Assembly (NCBI GenBank): GCA_015680685.1
Contig: MNCI01022064.1
Location: 82,354 to 146,353, forward strand
Direction: 5' to 3'
Length of the DNA: 64,000 bases
Source of the DNA: Gnetum montanum
Taxonomy: Eukaryota; Streptophyta; Gnetopsida; Gnetales; Gnetaceae
A program made the position numbers and the translations under genes. A model generated the notes under the pieces. It worked only from the letters and a program-made list of their open reading frames with translations, made no database searches and was not told where the DNA came from. Positions 10,909 through 22,810 of this stretch are shown here, one piece after another (within the stretch, counting starts at the first letter, position 1; the number at the start of each line of letters is the position of its first letter).

Positions 10909-13900
10909 ATGACTTCTTCTCACAAAGCTAATTCACCTAGGACTAACACTAGAGATAGTTGGCAACATACAACGCATAACCAAAACCAGCCAAGTCCTAA
11001 ATAATATAAGATAGTTTATACTCATCCTGATGAGTATATTTAGAACTTTACTTTTATCCTCCATCAAGATGAACAGATGCGATGGAGAGATATGCAAGGT
11101 AACATCGTGTTACCCTCGGATCGATCAGTCTCGAACATGCTCTTCCGTGCCTTGGCACAGATTGGCATGCAAGAAATATTCGCTAAATACGTTGCTGAGG
11201 ACTTTGACATGAGGGATTATTACCCCACAGATGTGCAATGTAAGAGGGACTTAAGGTAGGAGAGTCAACACACACTGTTGAAGGGCAAAGCCCTGCATGT
11301 CCTTAGTAAAATAGGAGACGAGGAACCCCTCATAAGGGGTTTAGCAAATGATGTTCCCCCTCTTCATGATGGTGAGGAGGTTAGGCATCAGAGCCTTCGA
11401 TCAACTGTACATACTATGGGTTCTGATCCCCGTGAACATCAACTGTTCACAGAAGGAACAACAACTCACACTAAGGATAGGCACTTAGATCATTATAACG
11501 ATCAGGGCTGAAGCAGCCGAAGAGAAGGTAAGAAACATCACCATGGTGATGGCTCCCCTTCTTCTTCTCCTTCATCTCATCACTCACCCTCTCCTTCCAC
11601 ATTTGGGTGTAGCCATCGTGAACATAATGGTGAGGGTAAAGGTAAGGAAGACGAAAGACCTCGACAAGAAGGTCGAGAGATAGGATGAGGGCATGGACAT
11701 AGGGAGAGTAGGGAACCATGAAGACATCATGAAAGAAATGATCATAAAGAACTCCTACTTACAACCCGAAGTATGCTTGACATCACAGAGGCTGTTAGGA
11801 TCCCCACAAGGCACTTAAAGGATAGTCGGATCAAGCGTTTGGACATAAATAATATCCCACATTTTGAAGGAAGATACAAAGTTGATCCACAATATCATTT
11901 ACAGGCATTCCATGATGCCTGTGCCTTCCAAAATATAGACAATGAGTGGTAGAAGCTTAAGTTGTTCCCGAGGACACTCATCAAAGAAGCAGAGAGTTGG
12001 TACTGGTCCTTAGAACCAGAAACCATCAGAAGGTGGAGTACGATGCTTGAACTTTTCAATAATAAATATCAGACGTACTCCAGAGTGTCCAATTTGCATA
12101 AGAAGATCCAAGGCTAGAAACAAGGTGCTTATGAACCCTTGGATGTTGCCATGGCTTGCTACTATAAATTGTTACATCGTTGCCTGGGCCATGGGTATGC
12201 TCAGCGGGATCAAATTCACCACATCGTGGATGGGCTAAGGCACGAAATGAGGCGAACCCTTGGGACTTATGCCCAAGGGAGACTATCACAACTTAGAGCA
12301 CAAGAAGTACAAAGATTATTGGAACAAGTAGCGCAAGAAGAGGGTGAACTATGTAAGAGGGAAAGTGCAGAAGAATACAACCACGATCCATCCCTTCGCA
12401 AGAAGGGAGTGAAATTCTGTGATGAGGAGGATGAGTCACCACTCGAAGAGTTGGTGAACCGGAAAACCTTGATGATCCAGAAATTAAGAACTAAAGTATC
12501 GGCCAAGGTAGACCAAATGTGGGATTCCTTAGACTCAAGAATTGAAACAATCTTGAAAATCGTAGAAGAGTCTAAGGAGGAACGAAGTAGTGACAAAGGT
12601 AAAACAAAGCGGAGAAATTCAAGCCCTGCACATAACAAGGGTAAGGAAAAAATTCCTATCTCTGATAAGGCTATGGACACTGACACTGAAGATGATAGTG
12701 GATGTGAGGTTTGCTATTATGACCATCCTAAGGGATGTTGCCCAGTTATCTCACATCTACAGGAGTCTGGGATGTATGCACTAAATCCAAGACTCAATCA
12801 ATGGAAAACACCCCGAAGGTTACCTTATCCACAAGGTAACCCAAGGCAGTTCCACCAACCACTAATGTATTACCCAAGTGGAACTCCACCATAGCCCATT
12901 GGACAACATCAGTAGTGGTAATACCCATAGTCATGGGGGATGCCACAGCGAACACAACGATACCCTTACCGGTAGCCCGATCCTTATGGTTATTATGTGC
13001 AGCAACCGGTTTCTCCAAGTGACTCTATGGGTCACACTACTCTCAAACGTCACTACCAAATTCAGGAGTACTTCAGGAGGACTCCTTCTCCTCCAGGAGA
13101 CATCTCACACTCATCCCATCCTCCAACTCCATCTGCACCTCTTCCACCTGTAGTTCCCATACAACCTGTTTCAACAATGCAAGGGGAATTACCTACTCAA
13201 CCACATCAATGTAACGCCGTGAGAGCTATAAATATTCAACCTGGCATTGGTTCTAAAAATTGTACAAAGAAAAGGCCCTTCTTTAGAACTAGGAGCCTAG
13301 ACAAACTCTCACACCAACAAGCGGTTGAGTACATGTATAGGCCTCAATCATCTAACCCTTCGGAGCACCCTTTAGTCCAAAAGAACTGTATGCATACGGT
13401 TATGTTAACACATACCGTAACTGACTAGATCAAGGTGGGCCACCTTCCTAGGAAACTATCTAACCTTGGGAGCCCCTTAATTCATTTGCAAATCACTGGA
13501 AATGCACCACATCGATCTCTTCTTGACTCAGGTTCTGGAGTCAACCTAATATCAAGAGAAATGTATCAAGCCTGGAAATTGCCCCAACTCAAGAAGAGCA
13601 ACATCCAACTAGAGTTGGTTGACCAGTCCATCACCATTCCCTTAGGATTGGTGGAGGACATCATCACCACTGTGTGTGGGTTGTCATACCCAGCTGATTT
13701 CCTGGTGATTGAAGTTAACAACGAAGGGGGCTTCCCAATTATAATGGGAAGGCCATGGCTAAGTATAGTAGATGCGTACCTAGTGATCTGTGATCTTTCC
13801 TTGCAAATATCTAAGATAAATATTTATGAAAAGATCGAGAAGAAGAAAGTTCCCTGCATCACATATAGTGATTCATCGGGTGATGACATGGAGGAAATAT

Positions 13901-14217
13901 CTCCATGTAACATGTGTGCTCTTAAAACTTTGAAACAAAGGTGCCTGTATGTAGTAACCACACAACCAGTAGTAGACACCCTGTGGTTGACAGCTACTTA
14001 GAGTAAACACATATGCATGGAATGAACTGAGGAGACAACTCATGTTAACAATAGAGGCATAGATACATTGGAATATGAGCATCGCCAACTTCCACCCCTC
14101 AACCTAAGAACATCGTGGGGGAGAAGTTGGGCACTTCTACGAAATTCAAATAGACATTCATTATTTTGGATCCCTCCTTTACACTTCAGTCATGGGGGAG
14201 ATGGCCGCCTATGCTAA
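10909..14217 (+). pseudogene. gag-pro: gag-protease polyprotein, element A, stop-ridden
   Basis: One continuous frame of about 1100 codons with roughly 16 in-frame stops and no frameshift. Order: an N-terminal segment (TFILHQDE, then MQGNIVLPSDRS), a Ser/His-rich linker, the retrotransposon gag domain (from MLDITEAVRIP near 11770, with WSTMLELFNNKYQTYS), an acidic charged stretch, a zinc knuckle CEVCYYDHPKGCC (CX2CX3HX4C), a proline-rich linker, then the aspartic protease (about 13440-13900) with the catalytic LLDSGSGVNLIS intact. After protease the frame runs through LEYEHRQLPPLNL and ends HGGDGRLC-stop, the same C-terminus as E, so RT to IN were removed inside the frame. The start is the ATG of MTSSHKAN, matching MSSSHRR in E. 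Several stops sit at conserved Trp codons (TGG to TAG). Not functional. Confidence 0.9.
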
Positions 14218-15556
14218 CCATTGGAGGCCCTCAGTTCTTTTTAATTTTTTGTTTTACACATTTTTTTACATGTTTTTGTTTTACAAATTTCTTTAACTTT
14301 TCTCATTTTTTTTACAAATTTCTTTAACTTTTCTTATTTTTGTTTTACAAATTTCTTTAAATTTTCTTATTTTTGTTTTACAACATTGTTATACTTTTCC
14401 ATTTTGTGTGTGTGTGTGTGTTATCCACCATGTAAGTTCGTCACCCAATAAGTGTTTAGAACGATGGTATGAACTATTTTTCATTGATTGTTGATGTTTG
14501 GTTTTTACCTTTAAGTTACGATGTTGACACTAAGGTATGTTCTTTTGATATGGTAGGTAATGAGTCCACTTCATCCATCCATCCACCAAAGTCTATGGTT
14601 CCTCTTGGCTTGGAAATGTACAGTTTCCTTTCTAATAAGAACTTCAACGAATTGGTGACTGGGTACTTCTCAAACTAAGGAAGTACTCAAGGTTTGAAAA
14701 GGGTGTGACTTCAAGGGAACTTGATGCATTTGTGTTGGTCATTCTCTTGGGTGCTTGAATGTTTTCTTCTTGAGTTTTCTTGCTGTTCCGATGTTACCCA
14801 ATTCTTGGAAGCTAAGACAATAAAAATAAGAAGTCTTTACATGGTGTGGTTCTCACGTATAAAAACACAAAACAAAAAAAAAAGTGTGAATTCAAAGCAC
14901 ACCCATTAAACGAAATAAATTTGGGCTACAAGCACTAGTTATGGAACCACAGTGTTCCCTCTAACTAAGGCCCTTCTCGCTTCCCCTTCTCTCCTTTGTT
15001 TCATTGGAATGGTGGTGGCTCTTGGAGATGCATTCTTGTTACTCCAGTGGATGGTTTGACCATGTGTGTTGATGCGAAGTCACTAGACATCGTTGGTTTG
15101 AGGCCGGAGTTGGAATGAGATTTGCCAAGTCACATTAATCATGACACACACAAGGGGCTGTACACCACCTTGTTCTTGGGATTTCATTCCATCCTCTTCT
15201 CTCCACTGTTCACCTCATTGCTGGTTGTATCATTAGTTTATATTTTGGTAGATACATCGTTTTCTTTTTGGTAAATTCTTATGGTTAAGACTTTAACTCT
15301 TGTTCCAAAGGACATTCCCAGAGCATATGGACTCTTTGAATGTGGGTTTGTCAGGGCACTAAGGGCATGAGCCTACTTTAGGGAGGACCCACTGACATTT
15401 CTATTTGGTGGATTCGTTAAATTCTTTCCCCTTAACATTTTGCAATTAATTTTCTTTTGTTCATTCCATCTTGACATCTATTTTATCGATGTCCTAGTTG
15501 TCTCTTTTTCTCCATCTTCTTGTTCTTATCCTTTCTCCATTCTAACGCTACCAGAG

Positions 15557-15787
15557 GTTCACAATTAGTCATGGGGGTATGGGGCCTGATTTTTTTGATT
15601 TTCTCCTAGCCCTGAATTTTTTCAAATTTCTTCCTAACCCCTACACCTTCGGTAGTCAGAATTAATATATTCCCAGATCCGTAATCAGCCATACCACAAC
15701 CCAGCCAATGGACTTACACCGAAGTAAGGTATTACCACATTGGAATTCATCTACCATTGCTAATACAAGACTGTGTTGTGTGTGCAA
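15557..15787 (+). promoter_or_regulatory. Candidate intron ahead of a short ORF (element A)
   Basis: A donor-like AGAG|GTTCAC lies at 15556/15557, followed by the PPT-like gtcatgggggta. The acceptor position has TGCAA directly before an ATG at 15788; C and F have TGCAG at the same place, so A appears to have lost the AG. Homologous sites occur in all five elements. Splicing is inferred only. Confidence 0.4.
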
Positions 15788-15862
15788 ATGGTGATCATGC
15801 AACAATGGACCGGATCTAGAGGGAGCACTTGGAATGGAGCAGTGCTGAAAATAGCTATGTAA
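15788..15862 (+). CDS. 24-codon ORF at the 3' ORF start position
   Basis: An ATG directly after the acceptor-like site opens a 24-residue frame (MVIMQQWTG...STWNGAVLK...). Element C has a 28-residue counterpart at 32666-32752 with matching residues (Q-x-WTG, TWNG, VLK). It occupies the place where E and F start their long 3' ORF but is not similar to it. It may be a real micro-ORF or simply leftover sequence; no function is known. Confidence 0.3.
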   Translation: MVIMQQWTGSRGSTWNGAVLKIAM

Positions 15863-16160
15863 GGAGCAAGATTGATGATGCGTGTATGGATGGACAACAA
15901 AAGGCGCAATTTGGGCATTGGTAGCGGCAAGACTTCTTCTCTCTTCTTCTCTTCTCTTCTCTCTTCTCTTTTCTCTCAAGCTGCCAAATGTGGCCTGATG
16001 TCAATGTAATAAGGTGTTCACCCTTGTTGTCATGAACACCAATTTTGTCAAGTCTTGTAATAATGATCTGTTCACATGTCATCCCATTAGTTCCATTCCT
16101 TCAATAATTCCATACCTACCCGATATCATTATAATGAACTTGAGGATGAATTTTCATTTA

Positions 16161-16172
16161 GTCATGGGGGTA
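16161..16172 (+). other. Polypurine tract of element A
   Basis: gtcatgggggta directly before the 3' LTR start. The preceding cttgaggatgaatttt is shared with the C and F 3' ends. Confidence 0.75.
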
Positions 16173-16800
16173 TGATGGGACGTGATATTGCGTAGGCAAT
16201 ATCGCGTCATCCCCTGCGATATCGCGTATGCGATATCGCAGTCTACTACCATATCTATAAATAAGAGGTAGCACTTCCCTTATTCCTTATCCTAGGCTTA
16301 AAGTAGGGAAACTCTGGCGGATTGATCACCCCAGAGATAGATTATTTTCCATGTGCCCGTAGTAGGAGTCCCCAAGTGAACGGATCTTTATTCGAGCAGC
16401 TTTGTACCTGAAAGCAAGTTGTGTACGACAATAAAGATGAGCTTTGTGGATAAACCTTGCAATACATGGAATAGGTTTATTACATGTTATTTCCTATCTG
16501 TTATTTATTACCTGTAGTAGCGCGGTATGAGTATGACTTGATTACGAGCATTTACGAATGTGTACGGTTAGTCAAGGAATCGGTTACTCATCGCGAATAG
16601 TCTCTCTCACCCTCAACTCTTAGAATGTGGGATAAGTACGACTTGGTTACGAGAATTCAAGAATGTGTACAGTTAGCTAAGGAATGGATGCTTATCACAC
16701 TTAGGTTAGTTAAGTGCCTCAGTACGACCACTTCGAGCACGTGCGTTATGTGTGGTGATCCCAGTAACGATTAGCGTTTGGTAGCCATAGTTGCATAGTT
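16173..16800 (+). repeat. 3' LTR of element A, truncated
   Basis: Begins TGATGGGACG and follows the 5' LTR, including the TGCGATATCGCA palindrome and the TATA box near 16256, up to ttgcatagtt. It stops at 16800, where the 5' LTR still has about 315 bp to go (from about 10452). Repeat B begins at the next base, so the end was lost in a rearrangement and the right target-site copy cannot be checked. Confidence 0.88.
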
Positions 16801-17282
16801 GAATACTTGGGGAATAAACCTCTAATAAGCCAGCAACCCATGCAAGGGAGTGAGCAACAACATAGCTTATTAATATATGGGAATGCACCTCAAGGAGAAT
16901 GACTAAACTATGAATGAGAACCTTGCAAACAAGCACACAAGAAACCTTATAGACAACATTGGTGGAAGGGGAAATGATGCATCTACAAGGGGGCACCTCA
17001 CCCACAAACCTCTCATGATATGGTACAAGGTTCCACATGACACCACACCAAAACTATCTAGTCTTGGCTGCCTACACATCTAAGACCATCACAAAATTAG
17101 GGCCATGTAGTTCTCCAAGTGAGGAAAGTATGAAGAGGACTTGGAAAGGGATGCAACAAGAGGGAGTCCTATTGCAGGCTTGGTACTGCCAATCTAGGAT
17201 GGGTTTTGCAACACTTAAGTGCCACATGAGGGTACCTCAAAGTGTTCCATGGTCCCCAAACCATGGGGACAACCCAAGTTAA
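16801..17282. repeat. Unclassified repeat B, copy 2
   Basis: Homologous to 6750-7140 up to about 17192, then different. Fused directly to the truncated LTR of element A. The minus strand keeps an open frame similar to copy 1 that runs on into the LTR. Confidence 0.7.
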
Positions 17283-18524
17283 CCAGCATCCTGAGACATC
17301 TCTCACATATATGGTATTAAAACTTTCATGTACAAATTCTAATTTCATAGAAATTTATATGTATGATGTTTTAAGCTATTTCAATTAAATGTGGAAATTA
17401 CAAATCAAAGAGAATGAATCAAGTTAAGATAGGTTCTTTCCTAGAAGAAGCCAATAATTTCATAGTTAGAAGCCTCACATTTGTCATAAAGCCTTATTCA
17501 TGAATGCGTTCTTGTTGATTTATGGTATTTCATCATTACCACTATTGTTATGTAGTTAATTTAAAATGTTTAACATTTCACTTGCTAGAAGAAAGTCATG
17601 GTCTTAACATCTCTTTAATTACTCCATTTATCAAACACCACATTTAATTGCATCAATATCTTTATTGTTATCCTAACATAGAGTTAATTATTTAATATAG
17701 AAAAGTTAGGATTAGAAAATTCTTTATCCCAATTGCCTTATACCCTACACCACTTTCAACTTTGTTCTATATTACTTTGTATATTATGTCATATTCAATT
17801 TGATCATTATTATGTTTACTATTATGTTATCCTTATGTCCTATGTCATGTTCAAATTTCTACTATGTTACTTCATATATCACATCATATTCAATATGATC
17901 ATTATCATCTTTACTATTATCTTATCCTTATGCCCTATGCCATGTTCAACTTTCTACTATATTGCTTCCTATATCACATCATATTTAATTTCATCATCAT
18001 CTGCACTATTATATGATAAATATAAATTCAATCATTCACCATAGAAAAGTCAAGAATTATTCGTTCCTTCCATTGCATTATCCCCTACAACATGTTTATC
18101 TTTGTTATAATTGGGCATCTCATCAACTAAAGAAAAGTAAACTCAAGTCAAGTCATTAGACAAAACATCTCTATTATAGTAATTTTCGAATGCTTAGTTC
18201 TAAAAATGGAGCGCCAATGACATGCTGTGTTTTCCTCTGTCTAGTGTTTTACCCATTAAATGTAATTTCCTGAGGTATTAGGTTTACTTTGAAGTTGAAT
18301 TGTGAAGTCATGCTTGGGATTCGGGGCAAAACTGATGTTGAATCTTACTGGCATTTATCTCTACATGCATGTAGTGATAGTTGAAGACTTTAACAAAAGA
18401 AATTAAGACTTGATGTTTTATTAGTTCCAAGTCTAAAAGACATTTGACACAAATATACTCTACTACTACTCCATCCCCCATGGCAATTATATGAACCTCA
18501 AAAAGTTTCCTAACCAACTCTCAA
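17283..18524. other. Unassigned AT-rich DNA
   Basis: No gene or RNA recognised apart from the tandem repeat annotated separately. Confidence 0.4.
17768..18030. repeat. Tandem repeat, period 95 bp, nearly three units
   Basis: Units start near 17768, 17863 and 17958 (tatRttRcttc, then catcatattcaat, then cttatgYcctatgYcatg). The third is truncated. An open frame at 17733-18044 is a by-product of the repeat. Confidence 0.8.
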
Positions 18525-18831
18525 AAATTCCAACTTCTACAAAAACAAACTACAAGAGATTTGCTATGCTAATGATTAAACAGTGTCATAAATACAATGG
18601 ATGTGCATATTTATATAGACATTTATTATCTTTGTGTCAATGCATCTAACCCTACATTGATGTTGTAGCGTCGACACTGTGCTACATTAATGTAGCCAAC
18701 TAAATTATGAATTAAGTAATAGAAGAAATGCTATGAAAGATGTTTACTTGATCAACACCAACAACATTATCTAATGCATACATATTAGTCTTGACATAAT
18801 GATAGTATGGATTACTTTCTTTTTTAAATAG
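18525..18831 (-). mobile_element. LTR/Helitron unit D2, left part
   Basis: Aligns with D1 from about 1791 to 2094: LTR remnant to about 18714, then Helitron coding remnant on the minus strand. It breaks at 18831, after aatag, where element E is inserted; D1 reads straight through this point (aatagcaacac). Confidence 0.8.
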
Positions 18832-19703
18832 TGATGAGTGGCTAGGTACCCCTACGTCCAACCATGCAAATCACAGGAATTCACATGCGACTCGGTTGAA
18901 TTCCATAAACTATAAGCACTTTACATACACTAGACCTTAACTAGCAAAACCCTTTGTTAGAATGGTCGTTGTCTTCCCAACCTCACTTGTGATGTTCTAG
19001 TGGCGATGGTTAAGTGATATTGAGATAACTGATTTTTATGGCTTTTTACCTTATCTTTTGGCATCTAATTAAGGTATGGAAGGTAAGGAATGAAATATTA
19101 TATAATCTATAATTATCCTAATCTATATCTTAACTATTTCTAGCATAAGTATTTGATTCCATCTTCCGGGCACATCCTAAGCATCCCTTAACCACTACTG
19201 GGTTACCAAGCATTGGGTTTATGTTTGAGATAGTCGTACTTATGGTTTCTACGAACTATGAAGGGGCGATAGCGATTAAAATAATAACAAGGGAAACTTA
19301 AGTAATTATAAAAGCATAAAAATATTAAGCTATTAAATGCATTAAATTACTAGGTCCAAATGTTGCAAGGAATGCTTGAAAAGCCCATCTTTATTTCCGT
19401 TCATGCCAATGGGCTCAAATACATCAACCCTCAAATAAAGAGCCGAATACCTTTCTTACACCTATTGCGGGCACTTGGAAAATATTCTAACTCTCATGGA
19501 AACAAACTGCAAGAGCTTTGCTACAACTGACAAAAAGGTACCTACGTGAGGCGGACGCCCTCTTATTTATAGGCCAAAATAGGCTCCACGTAAATGGGGC
19601 CATGCATGGAAGGATGTGTCGATGGGGCCGCGTCGATGCAACCATGTATATGTGGTCCTGTATACATGGCCTAGTTGACACATCGACTAATGACACTTCA
19701 TCA
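18832..19703 (-). repeat. 3' LTR of element E (872 bp)
   Basis: TGATGAG...CTTCATCA on the plus strand, that is, TGATGAAG...CTCATCA on the element strand. TATA box near 19561-19569 (cttatttatagg). The U3 carries tcgatggggccgcg and tgtatacatgg motifs. Compared with the 5' LTR it lacks about 30 bp between two gggttacca-type repeats near 19205. Confidence 0.92.
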
Positions 19704-19718
19704 TAGCCCCGTGACTGA
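19704..19718 (-). other. Polypurine tract of element E
   Basis: On the element strand cagtcacggggcta, directly before the 3' LTR, preceded by ctcaaggacaatttt, which is shared with G. Confidence 0.7.
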
Positions 19719-19955
19719 GTAAAAAATTGTCCTTGAGTTACTCTACAATTTGGAAGGTAACGACTTTTATTTACACCACACATGACTTAACACACACATG
19801 ACACGCACACATGACACAACATCAATTTTACCAAGTTCCCGAGTGTACAAAGAAGGAAAAATTACAAAAATGGTTGTGTTCAGAGATAAAATTGAACACC
19901 TTGCCGGTCCTGGAGTCTTTGCCATGTAGAAGGATGCAAAAATTGTCGAAGCAGA

Positions 19956-22810
19956 TCACCACGTCCCTCGTGGCAGTGGTTTTGATGGACCTTCACCAGC
20001 CTCTGGCCCATGTGGCAGTGGTGGCACGAATGATGGCTATCCCATAGCAGCTACAACTTTTGGAGGTAATTGGAAAGCCTCCAGAAGAGCCCTCATTTTT
20101 TCCTCCTTATTTCTGGGATCGTTCACCATCCAGGCAGCTTCACCAATGTACACCGGGACTAGAACCTCCCAAGGGCACAGCAGTGCAGGGAAGAATTATT
20201 TCAAGTTGACAAACTAGGTAGCAAACTATTTTCATTCGATGTCAAACGCTCGAATTGATGTCTGCAGCTACTAGTAGTCAGTCATTCGATGGGCCAAGTT
20301 CTCCACGACCAAACGTTGTCCTTCAAATCGTGTGGGGAGAACCTCGAGTTCTGTGTTTGCTGCTTCCAATTTTTGCTTTGTTGCTTTGTGCACTTGGACC
20401 TTGCCATCGTATAAAGAATATGAGGTGGCCACTTGCTTCTCTAATTTAGACTGTAGTCTCCCAGCTGTGAGCATGGCCAGGTTTGCATAGTGAAGGTTGG
20501 CAAGCTCCATATATTTTATCATTTCCTCAATCTACAGCTCTTTGAGGTAGATTTCAGCTTGATTGTAGGCATTCAACCCATCAAAGATAGGTTGCCATAC
20601 CTCGCCTCCCTCTCAGAGCTGCTGGAGTGCTTATTTCATCTTAGCCTTTACAACTTGAATCTATTTTTCATTTACTTCCTTTTGCAATTCCACTTGGTCC
20701 CTGTAATGATTTCTAACTTTTTCAAATTTCAGGGCCTCGTTCTTCCAAGAAGCGATTTCGATCGCAGATTTCTATTGCAAAGTTCAAACCTCATCCATGG
20801 ATAGATTTCGGTTCTCAATAGCTAACCTTCTTACATTAGCATTCACCCTGGCTAGCTCTTCCTACTGTTGGTGAATAAAATTCTTCATGTGCTCATTTTC
20901 AGCACCAACATTACGCAGGCGATGAACCTCCGTAGTCAACCTAACATTCTCTTGGCGAACCTCCATCAAGTCCTTGTTTAAATGATATGTATGAGCATCT
21001 ACCAAGGACTTATCAAGAATCGCGACTCTTGCTCATCCTTAACTATCTGAAGTTTGATCTGAAGTTGTTGAAAATCTTCATCTCTGGTGAGCTCATCGTT
21101 AAGAAGAGCTAGATCAGCAAGTTTGGTTCTTAGTTGGGCTACTTTTGTTGCCAAGCATTGACAAGTGGCTTGAGCAGCTTTAAGTTTCCCTTCTAAAATG
21201 AGGCTCTTACCCCTTGCCGAGAGCAGTTTCGACTAGGTTGCAATGATGTTATCCAAAAGGTCAAAGACATCCGAAAGTGGTTGCCTAGTTCCTACCAGTC
21301 GGTCCAACAATTTCTCATGTTGTGCTGCATCAATTTTGCTACGTGAAGTTATGGTAGATGCCTGTACATCTTGAAGTCTATGTACGTCTGGTATAGGTGT
21401 TGTCAATGCGTTGAGAACTATAAAAATTGTATCAGCAACCACTTCAACCTTAATCTCCTGTCCTTGGTGCTACATCACCAAGACTGTCACCCCTTCACCA
21501 TCTTCGAAGTGCACCAAGAAGGTAGTAGCATTCCCTAAAATTTTAGGAAATAGCTGTTGGGTTGATACTATTACCTCTTGAATGCTATGATCTGTTCTTA
21601 CTGGCACTTGTGTTTGGGCGGCGAAGAACATCGACCTTGCTCTTTCTATCAAACTAATTGATTGAGCCACTTGCTCCAGCTGTCTCATTGCAAGGCGATA
21701 GACTGAAGGGTCTTCCCCTCCACTAGTCCTGCTAGATTTCTCTTGTTGGCTCAAGAGTGATTATTAGATTTTGCGGATGTGTTTTGCAATATTCTATGAA
21801 CTTGACCTTGTCATTTGTGCAGGTGGTGGAGGTGGTTGCTACTCTTCCTCCGTCTGTGTAGTGGTAGGAGTCCTATCCTTCATCATTTCACGTCATGAGG
21901 TAATTGGGATGTGCCGGACTGTATCATTGGCATACTGTGCTATCCCTACCCATTTGCATAACTTTCTGATTAGGCAGGGGAAGGGGAGAGCTCATCTTCC
22001 ACGTTCGCTTTTGACAAACCTCTTTTTGATTTCCAAGAATAACAACTGTAGAAGGCTCATTGAAAATTTCCCACTCAAGTTGGCATAGGCACGAGCGGAG
22101 AAGACCGTGATTTTGCTAGGTCTTACCATTGGGTTTAGATGGTAAGATGCAATCTTTAAATACACCCTTTTCGTGATGGTTAGAATGTCAAACTCTTTGC
22201 GATCTACCCGATATCACCGCTTGATCCACTCCCCTTTTACCTCAGGGTCTGCTTGTTTTGGAATCTCCACCACATCTGCTCTGATCTCTGGCAACCCCAA
22301 AGCTTGCACGATTGCTTCTGCAGGGTAAGAGACATAAATGTCCTTAATCCTTACTTTGGACCCTAGTTGTCGATTTGTCCAGAAGAGATAGGTTTCTCCT
22401 AGGTACCATTCACCACTAGTTGTTATGATTGGCCACATAGGAGAATTTTGCAATTGAAGTCTCACATCTTCTAGTGCATTCTCAAGAAATGGTCCAAAGT
22501 TTAGCTCTTGTAGGACCATTTTTTGTGCTTCTTGCCGCTTGATAGAATCAAGATAGACTTGGCTTAGGGTGACCTCAAGCCATGGTGCTATCCTCAGAGT
22601 TTCATCCCCTTGCGATTGCTTGCTGGGCATCTCCTCTTCAGGAATTTGATGGACAGATTCCACATCAGGTCCTTCGTAGAGGGGACCAGTTGCATGAGAG
22701 CCCTCCATATGCTCTGGTTGCTGCACGCCCCATCCCATTCTCGTTCGTGGATGCTTGTCCCTAGGTTGGGATGGTCCTTCGCCCATTGGATGCCTTGGTT
22801 TTGGTGCCAT
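19956..22810 (-). pseudogene. 3' ORF of element E (env-position, coiled-coil protein)
   Basis: About 950 codons, starting at the ATG of MAPKPRHP (22810) and ending at a TGA at 19956-19958. The N-terminus is basic and proline-rich. Next come a segment with LQNSPMWPIITTSGEWYLGETYLFW and one with PLPCLIRKLCKWVGIAQYAND; these resemble the 'putative plant transposon protein' family (PF20167-like, from memory) that sits in env-like ORFs of Athila elements. The C-terminal half is rich in Leu, Gln and Lys and reads as coiled coil. It is in one frame with stops to about 21000, then frameshifted. No membrane segment or signal peptide is visible. The same protein is in F and G, so it belongs to the element. 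Its function is unknown; an envelope role is not supported by the sequence. Confidence 0.75.

Larger units (their letters stand above)
14218..16160 (+). other. 3' non-coding part of element A
   Basis: About 1.9 kb without a long ORF, colinear with the region between pol and the 3' ORF in E and F (a T-rich tract, a GT microsatellite at 14405-14421, a gtgtgacttcaaggg block near 14705, gggaggacccact near 15383). It holds a PPT-like tract (15570-15584), the donor and acceptor pair described separately, and a CT-rich tract at 15933-15977. No TATA/U3-like block is seen here, unlike E, F and G. Confidence 0.7.
9824..16800 (+). mobile_element. Element A: gag-protease Athila-type element without RT/IN
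   Basis: LTR retrotransposon with 5' LTR, tRNA-Asp type primer site, one gag-protease frame, a long 3' non-coding part and a truncated 3' LTR. It has no reverse transcriptase, RNase H, integrase or 3' ORF. Element C (32263-38499, opposite strand) has the same layout and the same kind of join between protease and the terminal codons, so this is a family of deletion derivatives rather than one broken copy. It resembles the TR-GAG class of non-autonomous plant elements, from memory. The two LTRs differ by roughly a tenth by eye, mostly transitions. Confidence 0.9.

Noticed and set aside
14405-14421. GT microsatellite as a regulatory element
   Set aside because: A matching tract exists in C (34130-34152), but it is plain low-complexity sequence in the 3' non-coding part.
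17733-18044. 103-codon open frame
   Set aside because: Produced by the 95-bp tandem repeat; no protein motif.
19956-22810. Retroviral envelope protein
   Set aside because: Position fits, but no signal peptide, cleavage site or membrane helix; the content is coiled coil plus a plant transposon-type domain.
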